Shown here piece after piece: positions 33,201 to 43,959 of a stretch of DNA of 64,000 nucleotides; position 1 is the first letter of the stretch; each line of letters starts with the position of its first letter. Source of the DNA: Mytilus californianus (lineage: Eukaryota > Mollusca > Bivalvia > Mytilida > Mytilidae); NCBI RefSeq assembly GCF_021869535.1, contig NW_026262734.1:77500339-77564338 (forward strand). Reading direction: 5' to 3'. Both the position numbers and the translations under genes were made by a program. The notes under the pieces were generated by a model. The model was not told the origin of the DNA, did no database searches, and was given only the letters and a program-made list of their open reading frames with translations.

Positions 33201-36200
33201 TGATTCACAAATGTATACATATATATATATATATGTATATATACTGACCTTATTTTCTGCTTTAGCTGTCTGACTAATATACTCCCTATACGATGATATA
33301 TGTAGGACTGACATTGGATATTCTTGTGAATCACTTGAAATGTATGAAAAGTAACAGTTGTGCGTTTGTTTTAAGTTCTTCACGTTTGAATTTTGAAAAT
33401 CGAAAGGAAGTGAACACGAAAATAAATCCCAGTTTTATTTCTTGAAATAAAATATTTTTCGCATTAACTTATTTATCATACCTTAACAATTGTCGTAACC
33501 TTAATCCCGTCCTCCTTTTCTCGTATGTGACTTACCGTACTAAATTTACCATCGGTTTTCTACTATCGTGAGCGACACCACGGGTGCCTCATGGGAACAT
33601 GATCTGTTTATTTTTCTCATGATATAACACCCGTTGTTTAGTTGGATTTGTATTGATCAGTCGTTATTTTTCTATGCTGTGTTCTTTTTACTTTTGTGTT
33701 TGTCTTTTTATCGTTTTTAATTCTTTGTCATGATACTGTTAGTTTGTTATCAAGTCATATATATTCTTAAGCTATTCCTCAAATCTCGTTTACACACATC
33801 ACTCACCATTAACAGTTACGAAGGCTGATGCGGAAAACTCTTTGAATTTTCTCATCCATTTACATGTGTAGTTTCCTTGTACTCTGTAATCACAACCTGT
33901 AATGTACAGTGTTGATTTGCTTCCATTTATTAATCCGGTAAGATTCTTTATAAAATTGTCATTTCTACTGTGAAGCCAAACATTTTGCCAGTCATTTGTG
34001 TCTTCAACATCAACTTGACACAATAAAGTGACTCTATGACTATCTGATGCATTACAGTTAGCAGACGTAGGCTGAATCGTAACCGGAAACTCTTTAAAAT
34101 AAAAAAGTAAACGTTAAAATGGTAAATATTATGTACCAGATTTCTTCATACAGTAATCGGTTTAAAGTTTCAATAAGATTTAGACAAATTAACCGTCACC
34201 GTATATTTGTTATAAAATTTACCTTGTCTCACGGTAGCATTAATTGAATGTGAACAGAAATTCGTAACTAGAATTTATGTGTAAGTTTTAGTAAAGGTTA
34301 TTGACTTCAGTTGAGGAGGCCGAAGGTTGTATTTTAGTTTCGAGCTGCCAGTTTTAAGTATTAAGTTGCGAACTTGCGAACATCGTAACTTGAGTTTTGC
34401 AGACAATCTATGTCATTATATTAGACATTCAAGGTTGACATACATGAATAAGTGTTGTAAAATTTTAGAAAAGTTAAACAGATAAACTCTGTACCTCTCG
34501 TACGGAAATTAAACAGTTAAACTAATTTCAACATTGATGACTGGAATATCGGCAACACATTGTAATAAACTGTGTGAGTAAATATGTTGATATATATGGA
34601 CATATATGATACATACAGACACATTTGTTATCCTTATTACATAAAATTACAAAAATTTACATCATTCAAGTTATGAATTTGAATGATCACATTGTAGATA
34701 TCAGTTTGTGTCTCCAGTAAAATGCATTTGCTACCGTCAAATCCCATATTGACGTTGTCAACTCTTCAAATACAGTACTGTTATTAAATGTCTTACTTGA
34801 AAAATATAAGAAGAGTAACCAAGAAAAATCCTGTACCTTATTTGAGATAGACAGACAGGAGCAAAACAATATAGTGTCAATTTATAGGATATAACGAGTA
34901 AACATGACAAATGTTGACATGATTTCTACTGTCATATAAAAAGATAAAGGTAAAGGTCCAAATGAAACAGCTATTCACAAAAAACAAAAGAAGGACGAAC
35001 ATGTTTCAAAACAACTATAGGACATAGGCAACGTATTGCCATTGAGAATGAACAAACTCAATATATGTTACTTTGGATTTATTATCATTCGTTAGATACC
35101 AGTTTTTGTAGATTTCGTGGGTACAGGTGAACATGAATTTAAATGTTCAATGAAAAACAATTTTCTATAGGATTTTTATGCAGACTTTTACAAAACAACG
35201 AAATCAAATATCCACAAAAAGGCATGTTTTCCTCAATCCATGAAAATTGGTATCCATGATATTAAATGAATCAACAGTAGTAAATTTAAATTTTTTTGAC
35301 TATTTCTGTAAAACCGCAATCTTCTCAGGACTTAGACCCATCAGCTGGGCTATACGCATATACAAAAGCCTAACAAACAGACAGAGAAAAAACACAAGAT
35401 ATTGATCTAGGAGAACTCTCAGTGAAAAGTTCTGTTCTTTGGTCGGGTTGTTGTCTCTGTGACACATACCCAATTTCCTCTCAAATTTATTATGTTATGA
35501 ATGTGATAGATAAGAGACTTTGTGAATAGTAACAGGTCGGATGATGTTTTTATGTTATCTGTACTTGGTGTATTTGTAGATTTTATATAGTTGTGTATTT
35601 CCATTGAATTATTTGGATGATTATGTTTAAAGTGTAAGGTAGATTACACACTAGGTTGATGCATACTGATGTACAAAGATACTTTTATCATTAATTTTAT
35701 ATAGTATTCAATGGTATGTCCTTGTTTTTATAGTACACAACATGAAAACGAATATATCATGAACCCTAATTTTGCAAAAGTCGTTATACACTCTTCTTTA
35801 GTATTTTTGAGATGGTCAAAATACTTTTTTTCATGTTTAATATTTCTATCCTTCTACTCATTATGGATTAGGGACTTTTCGTTTTGAATTTTCCTCGGAG
35901 TTCTGTATTTTTGTGATTTTACTTTTTTTGCAGTAAATGACTTATTTGTGCGTTTTCCTGCTTATGAACCACCAGAAAATTAAAACATCTCATTTTAAAT
36001 GTGTTATCTTTGTAAAGGTCATTATGTTTACAGTAATACATGATGCAGGAAATATTTGATACAATAAAATAGTTACCTGATATTTTCAGTAAGAAAGTTC
36101 TCTGTACAGCAGTTCCATTTTGAACACTTTGGCATTGGTAAGTTCCAACATCATTTGATGAAACATTAAGTATTTGCAGATTGTATTCACCATTTGAATG

Positions 36201-39200
36201 GTTTCCTATCAAACGTATGCGACTATATGATGATATGTTGGGGTTTATTAACTTTCCAACGATGTATGTAGTTAACTTTTCTTCCTTTGGTCCAAGCCAA
36301 ACAATAGACTTGGATTCAACTCGAAATGGACAGATGAATACAATGTCGCTATTTTCTTTAACCAACTGAGTAGATGCATATGCAACACTACAATCTGAAA
36401 AGGTAAATATATGTACATGCATTTCAACTGTGTTTCAAAATAAAAACAAGTTTTTAACATATCATGTTTTTTAACATTGTCCATATTATTCTTAATTTCA
36501 AACTGTTGCGATTTTCAGGCTAATTCTATCTTTTTGCATTTTTGATGATATGTTGACAGCACTGTGGAGCACAATCAGACATCAAAAGTAAACTATCTTT
36601 GAACAACCTTGCATGCTGAATGCAGATCCAGGCATTATGCCATCCGCACCAAAATCTAACTTCACACAATAGCGTTTTATCTTTTGACCACAAAAAAATC
36701 TCAAACCAAAACCTTCTCACTAGATGCGATCAAGAAGATGTAGCCGCTACTTAAATGAGAAGAAGTTGCGGAAAGAGAAAGAAGATATTACTAAGACGAC
36801 ACTCAACTGGGTCCCATTATATAAAAGAAACAGAGGAAGACCTAGAATGACATAGTAGCGAATTCAACAGACAATAGCTAGTCAAACATCAACAGTCTTG
36901 GCGCGCACTAAGGTTAATTGTCAACAACCGACAGAAATCCATGATATTCGTTGATGTGCTACACGGAAATGGTGTCTAGAGCAGAAAGTAAGTATGAAGT
37001 AATAGCAATAAACATATAGAAATACTCTATCTGTTATAAACAAGAACAAATAAAAAGGTGGAAACCAAATGATTTTTAATGGCATGAGTTACTACAAAGT
37101 TATAAATTAAGACATACGAAATTGCCTAATGTAAACTTTGCCAGAGCAGTTGCAAACTTAGTTTGTGTGCAAGGACATTATTCCTAAATCAACATTTCAT
37201 GATGAAAAAGACCATTCTAATATGACGTGCTTCTTTTGCTTTGTAAACAACACCGTGATAAAATTCTCGATATATCTATAGTTAGCACAGACTCAGAGAT
37301 ATACATAATAATGGGTGTTACAATTTACCTCCCAAGTAAATTCACATGTATCAGAACATATTTACAAACGCTTTGCCTATATTTTGTTTTAAAAACTGAA
37401 ATTGAAATATGACGACATAACTTTTATTTTTATTCAAATGCATAAAAAAAGAATTAATGCACAACAGATCGGAGAAATCTAAAAATCAAAAATAAAATAA
37501 ATTCCGCGAAATTTCATGAATGCTTTTGGCGCATTTAAGTCATTTCAAAACATGACGTCATACAAATGCAAACGCTAAAGCTGAAGGTTTTTCCGTTACG
37601 TAAACCATCGAAATTCGTATAATATTACATTAAAATGATTCTTAGAGGTAGGTGTTGTTTTATTTTCTATTCTTTTGCATTATTCGCATATTTACTGATT
37701 TCAGCAAGTCAACACGGCGGCTCCTTAGTAACGAAATGTCATCTTTGGATTTGACCGTAGCTTACGAGAAAATTATGTAGATTAAGAATGGCAAATGTTC
37801 TGTTTTTTCTAGTGGTTATTTACGAAATAATTCATGCAAGCTACAGATTTATTAGAAAGTTTAAGCTTTATAGAACAGGGAGCAAAAAAGAACAGCAGCA
37901 CACACGGCATTCCCATCCTCGCTTCAGTTTTTAAATGACCGTATTTGTTCTATTAGAATCGAAATAATTCATGGAAGCCATGCATTATTTCTTAAGTATA
38001 CCAGTTGAGGGTACCTTAGAATACTGATAATGAAATTGTTTACAAATTTTATGCTGTATTCCCGAATTACCTGCATTTCTCCGCATTTTAGGTGACTAGC
38101 TTTTATTCAATGTTAAACTTGTAATACCATAAAAGCAAAAAAAAAATCAGTCTCATACAAATGTTTCACATTTGTCATTTCGGGGCCTTTTATAGCTGAC
38201 TATGCGGTACGGGCTTTGTTCATTGTTAAAGGCCGTACGGTGACCTATAGTTGTTAATTTCTGTGTCATTTGGTCTCTTGTGGAGAGTTGTCTCATTGGC
38301 AATCGTACCACATCTTCTTTTTTATATCATGAATCAAAATGTTAATGCAATAACAGCAGGTTGAACTGCTTCATAGTTTTGTAAAAATAAAGTTGTGACC
38401 TTGATATCTAGTTTAAAATAACCATTAAAATTCGTGAAAAACTTATCAGAAAAAAATATGCTATATAAGAGTATAATTAACAATTCTCCCGAGACCTTTA
38501 ACACAGATTGTAACCCTGCACAGTTAGGGACAAATTATTCCTCGATCACTTTTGTAAAGTTCCCGCCTAGAAAAATTTCTTATTTCAGCAATTGAACACC
38601 GTTTATAAAATTAGAAATTATTTAGAAAAAATTCGTCCAACCTTTCTCAGTTAAAGTTAACTTATTTTTACAGAATATGATGCAATGAAAATAAACTAAC
38701 ATTGTAACAACCTCGTGCATCGGAAGTACTTTTCTGAATTTACCTCCATCAGGAACGACATATTAAGTACCTTAATCAAAAAGAAGATTTTTGCTGGTCA
38801 CAAGTAAGCTATAAAACCAAGATTTCCAAGTGGTGAAGTTGAAATCGACCCTTCGTACATTTTATGGACGCCATTACAAGTTGGTTAACCGTTATTGAAT
38901 ATCCCTTTCACAAATGACAACAGATATGTTCCAATTGTCAATACTTCATTCCCGTCCACTTTTCCTCAAATGTGACCTACCGAATAAGACCTATGACTGG
39001 GTTTGTACAAAAAAACACGACGACTGCCACATGTTGAGCAATATCTCCTTACCCTTCCGGAGCACCAAAATTCACCACCAGTTTTTGGTGGGGTTCGTGT
39101 TGATCAGTCTTTAGTTTTCTATGCTGAGTTGTATGTACTATTGTTTCTCTGTTTGTAATTTTCTTTTATAGCCATAGCATTGTCCGTTAATTTTCAATTA

Positions 39201-39536
39201 ATGAGTTTGGATGTCTCTTTTGTATCTTTTGTCTCTTCTTTGAAAGGCTAATTTTTTACTTTTTCAGAAAGAATACCAGTTCAATCCATTTTTTTCTACA
39301 CAAGGAAATGCGTGTACCTAGTCAGGAATATCACGATTTCCATTCGTTTGATGTGTTTGAGCTTTTTGTTTTGTCATTTGATAAATGACCTTCCGTTTTG
39401 AATTTTCTTCGGAGTTGATATTTTACATGTTTTTAAGACGATGTTTGTATATTTTTGTGCTCAACTGCATTAGTTCAATAGACTACAATAGTTGCATACC
39501 TATAATGATCAAAAGTACAAGAATCAGAATTGCCAT
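30103..39536 (-). CDS. Predicted type I membrane protein with three Ig-like domains (five coding exons)
   Basis: The gene is assembled from splice sites. Coding exons are 39500-39536, 36077-36394, 33807-34091, 30916-31344 and 30103-30227, totalling 1194 nt: 397 residues plus TAA, with no internal stop. Every intron is GT-AG and phase 1, the usual arrangement for shuffled extracellular domains. Residues 1-19 form a signal peptide (MAILILVLLIII, cleavage likely after AYA). Ig-like domain 1 spans ~20-118 (C34, W45, DVGTYQC ending at C100), domain 2 ~119-213 (C143, GNYTC ending at C195), domain 3 ~214-350 (GPPSITE start, C231, W247, C288). A transmembrane helix lies at ~360-382, with a ~15-residue basic tail (RYTLKGQFKKK). 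About eight NxS/T sites mark the ectodomain. It should act at the cell surface as an adhesion or recognition receptor; the ligand is unknown. The tail has no ITAM/ITIM-like Tyr motif. Intronic sequence is full of PLE and non-LTR debris. Confidence 0.85.
30916..31344 (-). CDS. Ig-gene exon 4 (Ig-like domain 3 and stalk)
   Basis: The acceptor is ACTATTCCAG and the donor G/GTATGT; 429 nt, phase 1 at both ends. It encodes residues 214-356, opening with GPPSITETEYW, the usual start of an Ig or FnIII domain after a linker. C231, W247 in TIYWFD and C288 in SQLCVSDV fit a diverged Ig-like fold. The last ~40 residues are a hydrophilic stalk before the membrane. Confidence 0.8.
31345..33806. other. Intron of the Ig-domain gene (exon 3 to 4)
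   Basis: The intron is AT-rich, with a TA-rich microsatellite-like tract at about 33215-33242 and an old PLE-1 tail at 33533-33755. No extra exon is evident. Confidence 0.5.
33533..33755 (+). mobile_element. Diverged PLE-1 3' tail in intron
   Basis: TGACTTACCGTACTAAATTT, ACACCACGGGTGCCTCATGG, GTATTGATCAGTCGTTATTT and CATGATACTGTTAGTTTG follow the PLE-1 tail order with much divergence. Confidence 0.6.
33807..34091 (-). CDS. Ig-gene exon 3 (Ig-like domain 2)
   Basis: The acceptor is TTATTTTAAAG and the donor G/GTGAGT; 285 nt, phase 1 at both ends. It encodes residues 119-213 with EFPVTIQPTS, RVTLLCQV, WQNVWLHS and GNYTCKW, closing with SAFVTVN, a typical G strand. Extra cysteines C131 and C185 could form a second disulphide. 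Confidence 0.87.
34092..36076. other. Intron of the Ig-domain gene (exon 2 to 3)
   Basis: No further exon is evident. A short PLE tail of the 62 kb type (GGTCGGGTTGTTGTCTCTGT) lies at 35440-35490. Confidence 0.45.
36077..36394 (-). CDS. Ig-gene exon 2 (Ig-like domain 1)
   Basis: The acceptor is TTTACCTTTTCAG and the donor G/GTAACT; the 318 nt exon is phase 1 at both ends. It encodes residues 13-118 including VKENSDIVFICPF, IVWLGPKE and NDVGTYQCQS. This is a V/I-set-like pattern with C34-C100 spacing of 65 residues between the cysteines. Confidence 0.88.
36755..36990 (+). pseudogene. RTE-like non-LTR element, 3' end remnant
   Basis: Plus-strand translation gives GRGRPRM-type sequence: DITKTTLNWVPLYKRNRGRP followed, with a stop, by residues resembling the C-terminal end of RTE-type elements, which ends around a W-R-x-x-V-x-A-L-C segment. 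It lies in the first coding intron of the Ig gene in opposite orientation. The match is short, so class is tentative. Confidence 0.45.
38155..38340 (+). mobile_element. Family A tail
   Basis: ATTTCGGGGCCTTTTATAGC, TGACTATGCGGTACGGGCTT, GGCCGTACGGTGACCTATAG, TTTGGTCTCTTGTGGAGAGT and TCATTGGCAATCGTACCACA form a well-preserved ~185 bp family A 3' end, 5'-truncated. Confidence 0.75.
38805..39245 (+). pseudogene. PLE-1 C-terminal fragment and tail
   Basis: The start corresponds to the KLKSSLRKFYGRHH region (GTGGTGAAGTTGAAATCGAC, ACATTTTATGGACGCCATTA) and runs into the tail (ACGACTGCCACATGTTGAGC, CCTTACCCTTCCGGAGCACC, TTTTTGGTGGGGTTCGTGTT). Frame is lost. It is older than the 18.6 kb copy. Confidence 0.7.
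39500..39536 (-). CDS. Ig-gene coding exon 1 (signal peptide)
   Basis: ATG at 39534-39536 is followed by eleven hydrophobic codons and a single G, then donor GTATGC (phase 1). Seven nucleotides upstream is an acceptor TTTAATATTTCAG (AG at 39544-39545), so the exon probably starts at 39543 and at least one non-coding exon lies farther upstream. Confidence 0.8.
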
Positions 39537-39871
39537 CGTTGATCTGAAATATTAAAACGAAGTGTTAATGAACTAAATCTAAAGATTATTTGATTCGGTA
39601 ATTATCGTAAAAAATAGTTATTGGTAAACGTAAGTAAATTGATAAGTCCGCACTGACACATAGTATTTGATCCTTAAATTCCATTCCATTCATTTAAAAG
39701 GACGATATTTTAATATGTATAATAACTAGTCATTACAGTTAACAAAAAAGGTATGACAATTGATTTTTGTCATTAATTCATTTTGCCTCTCGGAATATGG
39801 AATAAAACAACAATTGTCTTTTGTATCGCTTAGAATAGTATATGAACATGCCAATAATAAGAAGAAAACAG

Positions 39872-40140
39872 CTTTGAAAGTTCTTGAAGTTTATTTCTCA
39901 TTCTGGAAATAGGCGTATTATGTACTCTGTTATTTACTTCTGAATTATTTTCAAAATGTGATATTCTATTATCTACAACATTCAAACATTTATTTAAGTA
40001 AGAATCAAGATTTTTTTTATCAGATTTTTCCAGTTTACACCAATTTTTACAAAACGAGGAAAGAGCATCTTTGGTGACCTTATCTAGTATATTTAATGAA
40101 TCTACCGTTCAAAACTTTATACCTCCCTTTTTTGATAACA
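39872..40140 (-). pseudogene. PLE-2 N-terminal region, inverted copy
   Basis: The minus-strand frame reads VDSLNILDKVTKDALSSFCK, LEKSDKKNLDSYLNKCLNV, DNRISHFENNSEVNNRVHNT and SRMRNKLQELSK. This is the helical N-terminal region of a PLE reverse transcriptase. The same region recurs on plus at 40430-40620, so the two are arranged head to head about 300 bp apart. Confidence 0.75.
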
Positions 40141-40429
40141 CAGAACAACCTATGATTTCATACACAGAAAAAAAACCAGCAGAAGTTTAAATTTTTAATT
40201 ATATGTCGGTAACATCAGCCGTCAATGTAGAAAATAACACTCCTTTAACTTGAAACTGTGAGTCGTCGAAGTTTAGATATGTTCCATATGGCCATGGTAT
40301 TACGGGGGGGGGGGGGGCTCAATATCGTCCAGGACAGAGAGGTTTAAAAAAATTTTGAAAAAAGGACCAAAATATCGTCCTCCATCTAAATAGATTGGAA
40401 ACAGTGTCGTCAGGTAACCAAAGATTCTC

Positions 40430-42320
40430 TTTCTTCGTTTTGTAAAAATTGATGAAACGGGGAAAATCTGATAAAAAATATCTTGATTCTTATTTAAATA
40501 AATGTATGAATGTTGTAGATAATAGAATATCACATTTTGAAAATAATTTAGAAGTAAATAATAGAGTACATAATACGCCTATATAAAGAATGAGAAATAA
40601 ACTTCATGAACTTTCAAAGCGGTTTGTGTTTGTACCGGCCGACAAAGCAGTCAACAATGTGGTGGTGGTATGCCGTAAATACTACACGGACGTTCTTAAG
40701 AATGAAATATGAAATTCATCTACATTCAAGTCCATGCGCTCCACAGAGAGTCATATAGTAAACAAACATATCATAACCACATCACAGCTTAAGGCTTCTT
40801 CTGAACATTTGAGTCCCTACTATGTATTGTTTACCTAAACTACACAAAAAAAAACCAGTAAAATATCGTTTCATCTTGGCCTCTAGTAAGTGTTCTACAA
40901 CTAATCTATCAGTGCTTTTACAAGTTCCTTAACTACTATCAAAGAGCTTATCATAAACACTTGTAACAAAATATATGAAAATAGTGGAATTAACTATTTT
41001 TGGAGTGTAAAAAATTCTTTGGTTGTTTTAGATAAATTACCTGCTTTTGATGGTCCTTTTTAATTCTGTTGACATTTTTTACTTTTCTACTCTTTACACT
41101 ACACTTCCACACAATCTTATCAAACAAAAGTTTTCCTAATTAATTAAATGGTCGTTTGGTAAATCTGAAAGCAAATATATTTGCTGCAACTCATTTAAAG
41201 CCTTCTTCTCTAAATAGAAAGGTAAATTCTCGTTTTTTTATATAGATTAGACCGTTGGTTTTCCCGTTTGAATGATTTTACACTAGTAATTTTTGGGGCC
41301 CTTTATAGGTTGCTGTTCGGTTTGAGCCTAGGCTCCGTGTTGAAGACCGTACCTTGAGCTATAATGGTTTACTTTTATAAATTGTGACTTGGATTGAGAG
41401 TTGTCTCATTGGCACTCATACCACATCTTTCTATATCTAGATATACTTACTGGAGGTGTGATGAGATGATAGAAGCTGTTAATTTTCTCCTTGATAATAT
41501 TTATGTACGTTTCGGCAACAAAGTTTATCGACAGGTTGTATGTATTCCTATGGGCACTAATTGTACCCCTTTAATAGCAGACTTGTTTTGTACTGTTATG
41601 AATCACAGTTTATGACCAAACTCAGTAAAGACCCGTTTAACTTGCATTTATTTGATAAATTCAACAACACTTACCGTTATCTTGATGATATTTTTTCGTT
41701 AAATAATCAAGAATATTCTCAATATACTGCCGAAATTTACCCAAAGGAACTTACTTTAAATAAATCAAATTTAAACGGTTATAACTGTTCTTTCCTAGAC
41801 TAAGTTATTTTGGTTTTAGACTGGAAACTCCACACTAAAATTTACGACAAAAGGGACGAATTTTCGTTCCCTATTGATAACTTTACCTCTTTGGATGGTG
41901 ATGTTCCTTTGGCACCATCTTACGTTGTTTATATTTCAAAACTCGTTCGCTATGTCCATGTCTGTTGTGACGTTTTTGATTTCAACGAACGTAATCTATG
42001 TATTACTGGTAAATTATTAAGCCAGGGATTTCGTTACCACAAATTTCTTAAAACCTTTAATAAATTCTTCCATAGATAAAAAGATCTGGTTTGGAAGTTT
42101 GGTTGTACCTGTAAAACACTTATTTCCAACGGGATAGCACATCCTACTTTTTACGGAAATGTTGTATACCGTGCCCGGAAATTTAGAAACGATCCTGGTA
42201 AACTTATCCAAACTTTAAATAAATTTATTCTAAAAGGTTACCAATTCAACCCTGTAATTAGATCATTGAATATTGTTTTATTGGTATTAATATTGATTTT
42301 GTTATCAGTAAATTAAAAGC
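40430..42320 (+). pseudogene. PLE-2 reverse transcriptase, near full length but broken
   Basis: The N-terminal part (SDKKYLDSYLNKCMNVVDNR, VFVPADKAVNNVVVVCRKYY) is characteristic of Penelope-like enzymes. It is followed, with stops, by LLQVPLTTIKELIINTCNK and INYFWSVKNSLVVLDKLPAF, then FFYFSTLYTTLP-like sequence near 41075. A family A1 tail interrupts at 41246-41440. After it come IEAVNFLLDNIYVRFGNKVY, PMGTNCTPLIADLF, YLDDIFSLNN with the catalytic Asp pair, YDKRDEFSFPID and the C-terminal end to about 42320. Many stops and frameshifts make it inactive. It is about 75-80% like the intact copy at 61239 in protein by eye. It has a 14-G run just upstream (40304-40317). No GIY-YIG domain follows. 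Confidence 0.85.
41246..41440 (+). mobile_element. Family A1 tail inserted in PLE-2
   Basis: TATAGATTAGACCGTTGGTT, TTCCCGTTTGAATGATTTTA, GGGGCCCTTTATAGGTTGCT, TGACTTGGATTGAGAGTTGT and CTCATTGGCACTCATACCAC match the A1 3' end. The PLE-2 coding homology resumes immediately after. Confidence 0.8.
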
Positions 42321-42379
42321 AAGCTAAATATTATTGTTATATACATATACACATTCATGGATCTACAATCTTATGATGT

Positions 42380-42955
42380 TGGATATGTACTGATTGATAA
42401 TTTAGTCTTAGATGAATGATTTTTTTATTAGTTGTTATTGACTTTGATCTAGCTGTCAGTAACTGCGAGTACTCTCAGATCTTTACTAAGTGTATTTTTG
42501 TTGCTGGGATGTACAAGTACCCTGCCACGTCCACTTGTATATGTAGTATTTGTATTTTTATCCATCTGATGATTTAAGCCTGATTTTTATAGTTCGTTCT
42601 TATGTTGTACTGTTACACCACTGTCCCAGGTTAGGGGGAGGGTTGGGATCCCGGTAACATGTTTAACCCCGCCACATTCTGTATGTATGTGCCTGTCCCA
42701 AGTCAGGAGCCTGTAATTCAGTGATTGTTGTTTTTTTATGTGTTACATATTTGTTTTTCATTCATTTTGTGTACATAAATAATCATTTGAATTGTTTTAC
42801 ATTGTCATTTTGGGGCCTTTTATAGCTGACTATGCGGTATGGGCTTTGCTCATTGTTGAATGCCGTACGGTGACCTTTAGTTGTTAATTTCTGTGTCATT
42901 CGGTCTCTTGTGGAAAATTGTCTCATAGGAAATCATACCACTTCTTCTTTTTTAT
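42380..42955 (+). mobile_element. Family A reference copy, adjoining the PLE-2 3' end
   Basis: This is a complete short-form (A2) copy: GTTGGATATGTACTGATTGA, TTTTATTAGTTGTTATTGAC, GCGAGTACTCTCAGATCT, CATCTGATGATTTAAGCC, CCAGGTTAGGGGGAGGGTTG, CATGTTTAACCCCGCCACAT, GTCAGGAGCCTGTAATTCAG, GGGGCCTTTTATAGCTGACT, GCCGTACGGTGACCTTTAG and TTGTCTCATAGGAAATCATA. It starts only ~60 bp after the PLE-2 reverse transcriptase ends. It shares the order 'AGGGGGAGGGTTG - CATGTTTAACCCCGCC - CTGTCCCAAGTCAGGAGCCT' with the 3' tail of the 62 kb PLE. This suggests that family A is the 3' tail of a PLE subfamily and that solo copies are 5'-truncated insertions. Confidence 0.75.
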
Positions 42956-42959
42956 ATGT

Positions 42960-43475
42960 CCTGAAAAAAAGGTTAGCCTTCTTTCGAGTAAAAACGTTTC
43001 ATATCAAATTAAATATTTAAACTTTAAAAATGTTTAAACAGAATCATGAGAGTAAAATTAACAAATTTTTTTAGTACTTTTCAAGACATGAATCAAAATC
43101 ATTGTCATGTTAGATATATTTCAACTAAATTATTTGAGTTATCTCCCTCTGAACTCTTTACTTTAATAAATACATTATTTGATGAAGCATGCATATTCCT
43201 TTCTCAAATTCAACCGAGTATGTAACTAACGACGCTTACATTCTGTTTCACATGGTTATAGACAACAAAGCATATGCCAAGTATTTAATTGCATTACAAA
43301 AGCAACAAAATTCTTCAAGGTTTTCAACGAGTTTTAAGTAATCTGGTCATATTGTTTTTTATAAATGTTGACAATAATATGGGTGTACAAGCCTCAATGT
43401 TTAACTTGATTCGAACTTAAAAAAAAGTAACTCATAGAAGAAAACAATTACTTGTGATACTAATTGACAATGTGA
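42960..43475. other. Gene-free stretch
   Basis: AT-rich; nothing recognised. Confidence 0.35.
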
Positions 43476-43477
43476 TG

Positions 43478-43585
43478 GCAAAAAAATGAAAAACGCCGAA
43501 AAGATAAATAACAGTATATATAGCACAAAGAGAAAACAAAATACTCAGCAACACGAACCCCATAAACAAACTGGGGTGATCTGAA
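43478..43585 (-). mobile_element. PLE-1 tail fragment, minus
   Basis: ATGGCAAAAAAATGAAAAAC, ATACTCAGCAACACGAACCC and ATAAACAAACTGGGGTGATC are the reverse complement of the PLE-1 tail. It is directly followed by a plus-strand tail copy, forming an inverted pair. Confidence 0.6.
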
Positions 43586-43589
43586 AAGC

Positions 43590-43955
43590 TAGTTGAACGG
43601 AAGACGACGGATACGTTGCAATGGTCAATACCACATTCCCGCTCTCTTTTCCTCGATTGTGACCTACCGAATAAGACCCATCAACGGGTTTTTACGTATA
43701 TGTGCAACACGGGACGGATGCAGATGCAGAATTTTCTCACTTTTCTGGAGCACCTGAGATAACCCCTCTTTTTTTTTCTTTTTTTTTTTTTTTTGAGGTT
43801 TGTTTTGCTCAGTCTTAATTTTCTACGTTGTGTTTTGTGTGCTGTTGATTGTCTTTTCGTAGTTTTGTTTCGTTTTTGCAATGGTATTGTCAGTGTGTTT
43901 TCAACTTGAGTTTCAATATCCTTTTGTCATCGTTGTTTTCACCTCTTGTAGGGAC
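43590..43955 (+). mobile_element. PLE-1 tail, plus
   Basis: TTGTGACCTACCGAATAAGA, GTGCAACACGGGACGGATGC, TTCTGGAGCACCTGAGATAA, a long T-rich run (43769-43793), then TTGCTCAGTCTTAATTTTCT and ATGGTATTGTCAGTGTGTTT follow the PLE-1 tail order. Confidence 0.65.
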
Positions 43956-43959
43956 AAAG

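Larger units (their letters stand above)
36395..39499. other. First coding intron of the Ig-domain gene
   Basis: The intron holds the RTE-like remnant (36755), a family A tail (38155-38340) and a PLE-1 fragment (38805-39245). The 36526-36720 minus frame is not supported by splice sites. The rest is unassigned. Confidence 0.45.

Noticed and set aside
36526..36720. Extra Ig exon on minus (TLLCEV-like)
   Set aside because: There is no acceptor/donor pair of phase 1, and the gene already reads through without it.
43681..43881. Lys/Arg-rich minus frame
   Set aside because: It is antisense translation of the T-rich PLE-1 tail.
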